DNA from: Emergomyces orientalis
Taxonomy: Eukaryota > Ascomycota > Eurotiomycetes > Onygenales > Ajellomycetaceae
NCBI GenBank assembly: GCA_002110485.1
Contig: MOWL01000090.1
Span: 62,001-126,000, forward strand
Reading direction: 5' to 3'
DNA: 64,000 nucleotides
Shown: in pieces, positions 55,177 to 64,000 of the stretch
Layout: each line of letters opens with the position of its first letter
Position numbering within the stretch: position 1 is the first letter of the stretch
Translations under genes and position numbers: made by a program
The notes under the pieces: model-generated
What the model was told of the DNA's origin: nothing
Database searches by the model: none
What the model saw: the letters and a program-made list of their open reading frames with translations, nothing else

Positions 55177-58100
55177 CAATGTTGAAAATGTACGTGTGTG
55201 AAGGAATAGCGGAGGAAAGCGTTGATGTTGCAGTGGAGGAAAATTTTCCCCGTACTGTCTTCTATTTTAAATACAAGATGTCTCTTCTAAATCCCCATAT
55301 TACCGATGTTCCGCTACATTTATATGTCTGATTGATATCGTTTGGTTGTTTGCTTCCCTTTTTTTGAAATACTTCTCACTTAATCCGCAAATGTTATGTA
55401 ATCAGGGGTGTTTGTTTCTTTTACGAATATTTGCATGGCGTTGATACAAGGCAGGCTGGATATTCTAGAATCCCAAGAAAACGCTTCTTTTCATCTTTCA
55501 GCCATTGAAACTTTAACCTCTGAAATTATTAGACTAAACCTTTTGTGCTAAATTTTCATTTCCAGTTTTATGATAGTTACCACAGTTCTCTGATGAATGC
55601 AGAAGTGAGCAGAAGTTAGTAGGACTTAATCAAAATTTTGGAAGAAAAACTGGCGTACTCGAGCTGGAGACATAGAGCGGACCAAGCATACTGAGATTTA
55701 GGTATAATTGAAAACTTCAACGACCTCTCATCCAATAGTTGAATCATATCAATTCTTATATTCTCAATATTACGTACGGACCTGTAGTTTCTAAGCTGCT
55801 TTCATCTTCTCCTTTTTTAATCATCATTTGAACTTGGAATGAATACCTCACGCCGTCCAATACCTACAATACTACTTCCCCGGAAATACCCAAAACCCTG
55901 TTGGGGCAACTCGAGACAAAACATGTCAACATTGAGGGGATGACTGGCGGAGTCTCACGTTTTTGTTCTCCTACCAAACAACCATGCCATAAACGAAAGG
56001 CGAGGGAACGAGATAAATCATAGGGGATGAAACAGTACCAAGGGGTGAGTTACCTTCCAGTTCTCACAAATGACGAGCACGAGCCATCTGCAAGACCGAA
56101 ACACCACTTCAAAGGGTTTAAGAGTCGTGGTCCCACCACATTAGAAAATACGAATGTCCGGGAGCGGGTTCGGCACAAAAAAAGAGGGAGCAGCGCCGTA
56201 AGCTCCGAGACAGTTAGAAATGGGCTAGAAGAATCTGTAAAAGACGCCCTCGTCATGGGGAATTGAAGTCAGTATGAACGAGAGGCATGTGAAATGGAAA
56301 ACGGCGGACGATACCGACAAAAGGAGATAAACAGACTGGAGTTTTTTTGGTATTTCTTGCGAGAGGAGGAAAAAAATCAGACTTAATTTTGTTCACATGA
56401 ACGGCTACGAATGGATAATCGGCAATTGTGGCCCGTGAAATTCGCTGCGTACACAATCAAGCTTTCACGATTTCGATCTTCCTAAGACACAAACATTGTC
56501 TCAAAAACTAGAAGAAAAAGAAAAGAAAACATGTTGTCCATCAAGTATAGGAGAGACGTTTGTGTTATTCAAGGACTGTTTTGCTTCATAGTCGACAGGA
56601 TGAGAGATCGTTTATTTAACCACCGTCTTCTGGTGACACCAAATTCTTACCAGTTATATTCGCTGGGTTTCAGATGTTTGGAACCAAGGTAGTATGTATG
56701 TATTATATTGACTACATTTTGGTGACTCAAGTGCATGAAAGAGGTGCAGCTGACGGGCTGATATTTCTTTTTCCCTCGTGTGTCGTCTGCAGAAACAGTG
56801 TTTATGCACAACTTTTTATTTCCTGCTTTTCTCGGGAATAATTGAGGCCAGAATGGCCTGCTTGTGCGATACTAGTACTTGTGAGTGATGGATGAAAGAA
56901 AGAATCTGGCTGCAGGATACCGCAGAATATCAAGGATATTTACAAAGCCACTATTGATATCAAATTAAGAACAATTCAGGAGATGGCCAAGCAAGAAGAC
57001 TTTATATCCATTATCCTTGCTCAATTAAATGTCTCAACCATTGTCAAATATTCAGGCCTTGAGCGGCTCTGGAGATCTGCAAACTATTTCCCATTTGCGA
57101 TCTAGCGGTGGATATAAAGTACTTCGGGAACTAAATATAAATCCACTAAACCATATTAAACTAGTAAGCCCCACTTTCTTAAATATTATAACCAATAACA
57201 GCGTTATAATATATGTGGGGCCTGCAGCCCCGGATCAACCGCTTCCCCTAACAGCAAAGATCAGCCAATTCCACGTTCCAGACAACACGACATTATCATC
57301 ACCATCATCATCATCATCAGAAGCTACATACAGCATGGGCTGAAATCTTGATAATGTACGCAGCCCAGGCAGAGTAAAGGAGCATACCTGGTGCTTGTTT
57401 GTCCCACTAACTCGAATTGCTGCAATCCCGAGGCTGAAGCATCCTACCCCTCTCTAGTTCCCCAAAGATGGCCCCCGACGATGTACGGAGTACTGGCTTC
57501 CAATATAGCTTTCTGAACTCAGTTGCAGTGGAAAAACTCGCTACTTTTCATGGTATACATACAGGACTTATATTCCTCTATGTCAGCTGGCCTGGGAATG
57601 TTGTGTCTTGATTTATTCTAAGACAAGACAGCCGCAACAGAAACAAAATCGAGCATCTGAGATGTCAGAATTAATGTTTTCATGCATTATCCACCTTGGC
57701 AATTTTATCTCTATGGTACCTGGTTCAAGGGCCTGCCTATGTTTAACCTTTGTGTCCTGACTGATGGGATTTTACAAACAGGGTTCCCCTTTTCCCCGTC
57801 CCTGAAAAGTCGCTGACTTGGACCGTTTTCGATATTTGCTCCATCGCCTATTCGAGTTAATGAAATTATTCGAGCCATGCATAACCTATTTATGTGACGA
57901 GAGGGGGGAAATCTAGGCTCTATTCATAGGCATTTCCATAAGAGTCCAAGTTGCAGCTTTGCCGCAGCACCTTGATCCCAATAATGTGCTACTCCGGGTT
58001 CTTGCGAACTGAGGCCACTGTGAGCACGTTACCCAATGATTCTTCACACTCTGTGAACAGACGTCATATATTATTCCTTTTTTTGGCTCTTGTTCTGCCC

Positions 58101-58438
58101 ATGTTTCTGTTGCTGGCATCAGTTAGCAGGCTCAAGCTGAGACACTACCTATTAAATGGACCGACTTTGAACCTATCTTATCAGGAAGCAGGCATGTAGG
58201 ATGTTGGAGTGGGAGTGGGAGTGGACCGCGGAGAGGCTTGCAAAAGATATAAAGAGGTGAACAATTACTCTCTTTTGATCTTCTTTCTTCTTCCGTCTCA
58301 CAAGCATCCAGTCATTCGTTTCCTGAGTCGACAATAGACAAATACTTTTTTTTAATTACATATCTTAGAAAGTCCTCTTCAACTCACAATATATTAAACC
58401 AAATTAATTGCAGCGCAACGCAATAACCTACCGCAAAA
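55177..58438. other. Intergenic, no gene recognised
   Basis: 3.3 kb. It holds the MCM7 3' region, a (TCA)n run near 57296-57320, one exact TACGGAGTA at 57484-57492, a GTGGGA-type triplicate near 58206-58225, and a TATAAAG box (about 58247) with a CT-rich leader before the repeat-protein gene. A 104-codon frame at 57029-57343 has no domain. Confidence 0.55.
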
Positions 58439-59218
58439 ATGCTGAACATCAAATCCATTTCCACCATCCTCCTCCTTGCCAGCTCTTCCCTCCTCGTCTC
58501 CGCCCGTCCAGGAGAGTACCCCGCTGACAAATATCCCGCCGACAAATATCCCACTGACGAATATCCCACCGACAAATATCCCACCGACAAATATCCCACC
58601 GACAAATATCCCACCGATGAATACCCTACCGACAAGTATCCAGCTGACAAGTACCCTGTCGATGACAAATACCCTGTTGATGATAAATACCATACCGACA
58701 AATATCATACCGACAAATATCATACCGACAAATATCATACCGACAAATATCATACCGACAAATATCATACCGACAAATATCATACCGACAAATATCACAC
58801 CGACAAATATCACACCGACAAGTACCCCACCGAAACATACCATACCCATTACCCTACTGAAACGCACCATACCCATTACCCTACTAAAACACACAGTAAC
58901 GACAATAGGCCCACCACCACGGTTGAGCCCGCCCCAGTCTGTGGCACCTGCAACCCCATCTCTGGCCTAAACCACTGTGACCCATCCACTTCCTGCATCA
59001 ACACTGGCAAGCGCTTCCACTGCGCCTGCCGTGCCGGCTACAAGGCTAGCAAGCACAACAACGACATCCACAAGCAATTCCGCCTTCCATTCAAGAACTT
59101 CGAGTACCTCGTTTTCACCCCCGAGAATACCGAGTGCAAGATCCTCTGCGACGATAACACGAAGCCAGCTAATAAGCTTTGCTCCGAGGTGCCACTTTAC
59201 AAGCACTGCGAGGCATAG
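58439..59218 (+). CDS. Secreted His-rich pentapeptide-repeat protein with Cys-rich EGF-like C-terminus
   Basis: A single-exon, 259-residue protein. An N-terminal signal peptide (MLNIKSISTILLLASSSLLVSA, cut likely before RPGE) directs secretion. Nine YPxDK/E units, two YPVDDK units and nine YHTDK units follow, then YHTHYPTETHHTHYPTKTH. The repeat zone alternates acidic, basic and aromatic residues, and its second half is very rich in His. The C-terminal domain (about residues 165-259) has many Cys in an EGF-like pattern: CGTCNP, HCDPSTSCINTG, HCACRAGYKA, QFRLPF, CKILCDD, LCSEVPLYKHC. Similar Cys-rich tails occur on fungal surface proteins. A role as adhesin or metal-binding wall protein is inferred only. 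No GPI signal and no dibasic processing sites within the repeats. Start chosen by the signal peptide. Confidence 0.85.
   Translation: MLNIKSISTILLLASSSLLVSARPGEYPADKYPADKYPTDEYPTDKYPTDKYPTDKYPTDEYPTDKYPADKYPVDDKYPVDDKYHTDKYHTDKYHTDKYHTDKYHTDKYHTDKYHTDKYHTDKYHTDKYPTETYHTHYPTETHHTHYPTKTHSNDNRPTTTVEPAPVCGTCNPISGLNHCDPSTSCINTGKRFHCACRAGYKASKHNNDIHKQFRLPFKNFEYLVFTPENTECKILCDDNTKPANKLCSEVPLYKHCEA
58508..58830 (+). repeat. 15-bp coding minisatellite (YPxDK / YHTDK units)
   Basis: About twenty tandem 15-bp units (two are 18 bp), with a switch from YPTDK-type to YHTDK-type units near 58688. Several neighbouring units are identical, which suggests recent expansion and possible length variation between strains. 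The period keeps the other frames open on both strands. Confidence 0.93.
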
Positions 59219-59867
59219 GCGCGACGTTTCTTGAAAGAAGAGAAGGGGTAAAAATGTCACGGAGTGATTTAGGGTATTTGAATGGATTGATTTATTTGAT
59301 TGTTTGAGTATCGAAGGGGTGGGTAGTTGAGGGCAGTAGCGGAGAAAGACAACATTAATTTTGTGGACGAGGGGGAGCTTCATCTATAAGCGCTGAAGAG
59401 GGCTCACCTTTACTATTGACTATTGATAAAGATAAATATAGATGAAGTTGGATATTGGGTAACATCTTTTGAGTGCAAATTATCATTTTAATACACGAGT
59501 TAGACAGCTTTTTTAATCGAGTATTTAATGTCACCTCACTTGTTGGTCATATATATTTATTTCAAAGGCATTTACTTAATATACATACATGCATTCCTCG
59601 AAACCTTTGTCTCATCTTAAGTAGTCAATAGCTCTACCTTTTGTCCGGAAGAAATAAGTAAAAACTAAGACAACAAAAATTGATATTGATCTAACTATAT
59701 GGGGTACTCTGTACTCTTTACTATATAACAGCTGGAAAAGGACCTCGCAGGCCCGTTGAATCAATACAACAGGCTCAAGTTTTGCAGCCTCGCGAAAAAA
59801 AAGAGAGCAAGAAGTTATTAGAGAACATTAACCGAAAAAAATGACAAGCCAAGAGAACTGAACGAGG
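59219..59867. other. Convergent spacer
   Basis: AT-rich sequence between the repeat-protein gene and the ligase gene, which face each other. It holds their 3' untranslated regions; nothing else seen. Confidence 0.6.
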
Positions 59868-61742
59868 CTACAGCTTCGCCTTAACCCGCCCTTCAGCGTC
59901 CTCCTTCTTCGCCTGTTCCCTAAGCACCCGTCTCAGTATCTTCCCACTGGCGCTCTTAGGGATCTCATCAATGAACTTCACCCCTCCACGCAACCGTTTA
60001 TGCGGCGCCACTTTATCCGCAAGCCACTTCATGATCTTCTCCGCCTCCTCCGCCGCTTCCACTGCAACCCCATTTCCTGTCCCCTTGCCATTCAACACAA
60101 CGTAAGCGCGTGGTACCTCAGAGCCATGCTCTTCGCTCTCGACGCCAATAACAGCAACGTCATTGATCGCTTCGTTCTCCACAAGAATACCTTCAAGCTC
60201 CGCCGGTGCAACCTGGAATCCCTTATATTTGATAAGCTCCTTGACACGATCGGTGATGTATAGATTCCCATGCTCATCCTGATGCCCGACATCGCCCGTG
60301 CGGAACCAGCCATCGGGTGAAAGACACTCCGCCGTCGCCTTTGGATTATTAAGGTATCCAAGGAACACGTTGGGACCGCGTACAGAGATCTCCCCCGTCT
60401 GCCCAATGGGTACTTCGACAGGTTCACTCCCATCATCGGGCGAAGTCATATATTTGATTTCCTGGTTAGGTAACAGGCAGCCAACCGAGCCGATGTATTT
60501 ATTCCAATCAGCCCACGCCTGCGTGTGGGTTGTGGGGCTGGTCTCGCTTAGGCCGTAGCCCTGTTTGACGCCCGTTTTGATGCGGGCGTACATGGCTTCG
60601 ACGAGTTCGCGGCTTAGCGGGGCGGCGCCGCTGTTCAGCAGTCGCAGAGAGGAGAGGTTGTATTTGTCGACGATGGGGTGTTTGGCGAGGAGGACGACGA
60701 CTGGGGGTACGACATAGGAGAATGTAATGCGGAAGTTTTGGATGTGGGCGCACCATTTTTCGATGTCGAATTTCGACATGACTACCATCTGAACGCCGGT
60801 GTACATGGATTTGTGGATGAGGCAGGTCAGGCCTGAAATTTGAAGATTAGAGATTGTAGATGAAAGAAAGAAAGGGGGTGGAGCAGGAGAGTGCGTACCG
60901 TATATGTGAAAAAAAGGCAAAAACGCCAACACCTTATCGTTATTCCAGTTCAATTGCCCCGCCTCTCCAGCAGTAAACTGCATAATATTCGAAACAATAT
61001 TCTGGTGCGATAACATAACCCCCTTCGGTACTCCCGTCGTCCCCGAACTAAACGACAGAAACGCCAGATCCTTGGCTGGATCGATGCGCGTCTTGCGAAA
61101 CCTCGTCGCCTTCGATATATTCCGTACTGAAGTGAAATGCTTAAACTTAGCACTCGGATCCCGCGCATCGCCCAGCAGGATGATACGGTTTTCGGGGATC
61201 CCTGCCAGTTTCGCCGCAGCCGTAACAGTTGGCAAGAGCCCCAATTGGGTGACGATCGCTTTGGCTTTTGTACCCTTAAGCTGGAAGGCCAATTCGTCTG
61301 CGGTATAAGTTGGGTTCGCCGGGGAGACGATCCCGCCGGCCCAGTGGGCGCCCCATATTATCGGGGGCATGTCGATGCTGTTGGGTGAGATAATGGCTAG
61401 GACATCACCCTTTTGCCAATCCCAGGTGGCCTTTAGACCCATTCCGAAATCCAGGGCGGTGGATTTCACCTGCTCATAGGTGTAGGAGCGGAGGGTGTCG
61501 GCATCTTGGAATATCACTATATATGGTAAGGATGTGTATTAGTAAAAGCTATGTACAAGCCCTACCTGGTGAGATCTGGGATGTAGTTCGTAGCCTGCAG
61601 CGCAAGGATAATCAGGGGTATGGCTTGTATGTATTAACTAACCTTGGTCATCAGGGAAAGGCCTTTGCTTATTTTCAAACATAAGAGTCCATAGATCGAC
61701 GTTTGGTATCTCTAACGACGGATACGGCGATTTTGCTGGCAT
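59868..61742 (-). CDS. Acyl-CoA synthetase / 4-coumarate-CoA ligase-like enzyme, peroxisomal
   Basis: An adenylate-forming ligase that probably makes a CoA thioester of a fatty or aromatic acid. Three exons: 61742-61643, 61516-60899 and 60832-59868, giving 560 residues. The start MPAKSPYPSLEIPNVDLWTLMF is typical of fungal 4CL-like proteins. The AMP-binding motif LSFSSGTTGVPKGVMLSH is at about residues 187-204. QGYGLSETSPTTH, the GWFRTGDVGHQDEHGNLYITDRVKELIKYKGFQVAPAELE block and the final catalytic Lys region PKSASGKILRRVLR are all intact. The protein ends VKAKL; AKL is a canonical type 1 peroxisomal targeting signal. Substrate cannot be told from sequence: fungal members act on medium or long fatty acids, phenylpropanoids or secondary-metabolite precursors. 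Introns are 126 and 66 bp. Confident of family and targeting signal. Confidence 0.94.
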
Positions 61743-62517
61743 GATTGAAGACTTGACAAGAACACAGCTGTTAAACCAAGTAAAAGCTCACGCAAAAGTA
61801 CTCTTCAAGAAAGACGCAAAAGCCCAAAGCAAGAGAACGAACGAAAAACTCAATAGAATTGAAGAGTGCGATTAAGTGAAGGAGAAAATCGTAAAGGTTG
61901 AGGTTGGATAGAACAGTGAGAGAGAAGAAGTTAGGGCTTCGGCAATTGATGGGTTCCTCGTTGCGGGGGTTGAGCCTCTCCCAATCCCGAAGCTAGCCAT
62001 GTTCGGTGGGCCTATCAATGCCGAGGCATCTCCCAATCCCGATATCAGAGCCGATTAAGCAGGAATATTTACCGCTTCCCGAGCATGCCTAGGTTTATCT
62101 TCCATCCCTTTACGGAGTATAGATTAGAATGATAGATGATTGTTTAGGGAATACTAAATTGTGTTTGATATTGCCATTGGTTTTTGAACGAGAATTATGA
62201 TTATGCTAATCCTCTGCTTCTATTGGGCATAGTGAAATCTATATTACTATGACTCTGAAAAGAGATTCTAGGCTGTGTGCTTGCATCTTCGCCGTCAAAA
62301 TATCCTTCAGACGGCTAGAGTCGTGTCAAACAGCGCCGGAGATAAAGGACTAACTGACCGGTACTAGCAGGAGAGTTTTGAAATAAATAACCACCTTATA
62401 CACAGAAACACACATTTCCAGCTTCCCCCTTCGTCGCGAAGTCGAATATCTAAGGCAGTGAACTCTCCCATTTCTCTACCTGAAATGGCAGACACAATTG
62501 GTGTATTATCAAAGTAA
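61743..62517. other. Ligase promoter and spacer
   Basis: The left part is the upstream region of the ligase gene; the right part is the 3' region of the transporter gene. An exact TACGGAGTA lies at 62111-62119. A near-duplicated phrase with TCTCCCAATCCCGA (about 61977 and 62029) appears twice. No coding sequence recognised. Confidence 0.6.
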
Positions 62518-64000
62518 TCATCGATGCACACTCCCCGTCCGTTGTCTGGTGACGCCCCTCTTGCGCTCTTCGTATCTGCGCTCACGGCCATAATCCTCGA
62601 CTTCAGCTCCCTGAGGCAAAATAGGCGCACCACCCAGGCTGGCCAGGACAACCTTGTTGTTCGCGGTGAGGTCATCCATCACCTCCAGTTCCTTTAGGGT
62701 GAACCACTTTGGTAGCAGCATTGCACGCAGGGGTATTAGAAGGCAGATGAGTACGGGGAAACCTGTTGAAATATACAAATTAGTGTGCGAAGAATCTATT
62801 GGAGGATGTCACCTCATTGGCGGAAAGCCACTTACCGATTGCCGCGATGGTCTGAGAAATGGCGACGCAGGATAACACCCCGAAGAGCTGAATGGCGACA
62901 TATAGCGTTATTTTACGTCTCCTGACGGCGAGCATAGGTTCGTCCCGCTGAATAAACCTATTTTCCTTGAAAAGGAAAGTGAGCTTTTCCATAATACCGT
63001 TCGATTCAATTGAGCCCCACTGAAGAGAACATATTAGCAAAATGATATAATTTCCTTCGCAACAGAAGTAGAGACGATTAGGAAACAACTTACGCCAACT
63101 ACAAAGAAGACCCCAGCGAATACTGCCGCCGGCATCGTATGCAACACGACAAGTAACGGTCCAGTCATGGTTCCAATTAGAGCTAGGCCCATGAAAAAGT
63201 GAGAAACCCGCTGCTCGACAACAGCAGTAGCTTTTACGACGGGCCTCCGGACTTCCGCACCCTCACCCTCAGAGGTGGATATTATGACCATGTCAGTCTC
63301 ATAAATGGTTAAAGAATCAGTATGGACCGGTGCCTGTTTTATTATAATTATTTCCCGTTAGTAATATTAAGAAAAAATAACGCAGTGGGTTCAATTTGGT
63401 TCATGTGCATAGTTACCTGCGGCACAAGCCCGTTGGGCATTGGAAGACCCAAGATACCGGCAACGAAGGTTGTGCAACCAAGGAGGAAGAAATCCCAGTG
63501 AAAACCTCCTGGCTTTTTTAATGGGAACTGTCGAGATTGGGCAGTCAAGCTGCTCACGTTCTGTACGAAGTTAGAACACGACAATGACCATGATTAGGAC
63601 AAACATACATGATCATAGTAAAAGAGTAACATTGTTAAAAAGCCAAACGGGATAGCGACAAAGATCCATTTGAGGTCCAGCTCCCAGAAGTTTATGAGCC
63701 AATTACGGGGCTGCGTGGGATGAAACGCCTTTGTAATGGGCACCTTGCCGATATTCGCGGCTTTCAAACGGCCGGGGATATGCACGAAGCCAACCCAAAT
63801 TATTGTGCCGATCTGGAAAGAAGAATATCAGTAATTCGCTTCTATATCGATAATTAATAATAATATTAAGCAGGTGGTACATCAAGTTCTCACCGGGTAG
63901 GCATAGTCTGCCAAAAAGCCCCTGAAGGACGGTTTGAAAATCGTGCTCGATCCTAATTTCTCAAGCGCGTAGATGGTGGCAAAGTATAAGATGGCGACTG
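62518..64000 (-). CDS. BOR1-like anion (borate/bicarbonate-type) transporter, 5' part missing
   Basis: Partial gene; the 5' exons lie beyond the right edge. Exons on the minus strand: 64000-63894 (cut), 63812-63609, 63560-63417, 63333-63094, 63019-62836 and 62762-62518. All junctions close in frame with introns of 48-83 bp. It matches the HCO3-transporter (SLC4/BOR1) family: RGFLADYAYP-IGTIIWVGFVHIPG, LKWIFVAIPFGFLTMLLFYYDHNVSSLTAQ, the highly conserved PGGFHWDFFLLGCTTFVAGILGLPMPNGLVPQAPVHTDSL, EQRVSHFFMGLALIGTMTGPLL and AVFAGVFFVVGWGSIESNG. Several membrane helices are visible. The C-terminus (EVEDYGRERRYEERKRGVTRQRTGSVHR) is charged and cytosolic. In yeast Bor1 exports borate; here function is inferred from family. 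Confidence 0.93.

Noticed and set aside
57029..57343. 104-codon frame ending in a Ser run
   Set aside because: It ends in a (TCA)n microsatellite and has no recognisable content.
58384..58970. Long open frames overlapping the pentapeptide repeat gene on both strands
   Set aside because: A 15-bp repeat without stops keeps every frame open. The frame with signal peptide and Cys-rich tail is clearly the real one.
1..64000. tRNA, rRNA, CRISPR arrays, intact transposons
   Set aside because: I looked for tRNA B-box-like sequences, direct-repeat/spacer arrays, transposase or reverse-transcriptase motifs and paired LTRs and found none I could support by eye.

Overview
The window is nuclear DNA of a filamentous ascomycete (Pezizomycotina). 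The signs are short spliceosomal introns of about 50-150 bp with GTRNGT donors and CTAAC-type branch sites, long AT-rich intergenic stretches, and clear fungal orthologs (MSH3, HIS1, BET2, RRS1, mS29, PEX1, MCM7, BOR1-type transporter). Protein style suggests Eurotiomycetes, perhaps Onygenales. That placement is an inference from memory, not from a search.

Layout. 1-9.5 kb is mostly non-coding, with a secreted alpha-carbonic anhydrase (2309-3304, +) and a type II membrane glycosyltransferase-like protein (4681-6264, -). 9.5-20 kb is accessory: a Ser/Pro-rich protein built on 66-residue repeats, a five-unit tandem array with exon/intron-like organisation between two related hairpins, a secreted protein with a duplicated domain and an HEASH metallopeptidase-like motif, and a decayed DUF2235 hydrolase. 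20.7-33.2 kb is a conserved housekeeping block: HIS1 and RPS28 (divergent), MSH3, a C2H2-like protein and BET2. A long gap leads to a RhoGAP gene (37.8-40.3 kb), then the divergent pair RRS1/mS29 (42.5-45.3 kb), a decayed HNH-nuclease-like gene, and the divergent pair PEX1/MCM7 (48.0-55.2 kb). The right end has a secreted pentapeptide-repeat protein, an acyl-CoA/4-coumarate-CoA ligase-like enzyme ending in the peroxisomal signal AKL, and the 3' part of a BOR1-like anion transporter that runs off the window.

Exon boundaries were placed by hand from splice consensus, frame closure and family fit. HIS1, RPS28, BET2, MSH3, PEX1, MCM7, RRS1, mS29, the carbonic anhydrase, the ligase and the HEASH protein all close in frame from start to stop. 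Visible regulatory sites match gene function: a Gcn4/CpcA site upstream of HIS1 and two MluI cell-cycle boxes upstream of MCM7. I see no tRNA, rRNA, CRISPR or intact transposon. The most unusual items are the tandem exon-intron array, the duplicated-domain HEASH protein, the His-rich pentapeptide protein, and a 9-bp motif (TACTCCGTA) found nine times only in non-coding DNA.
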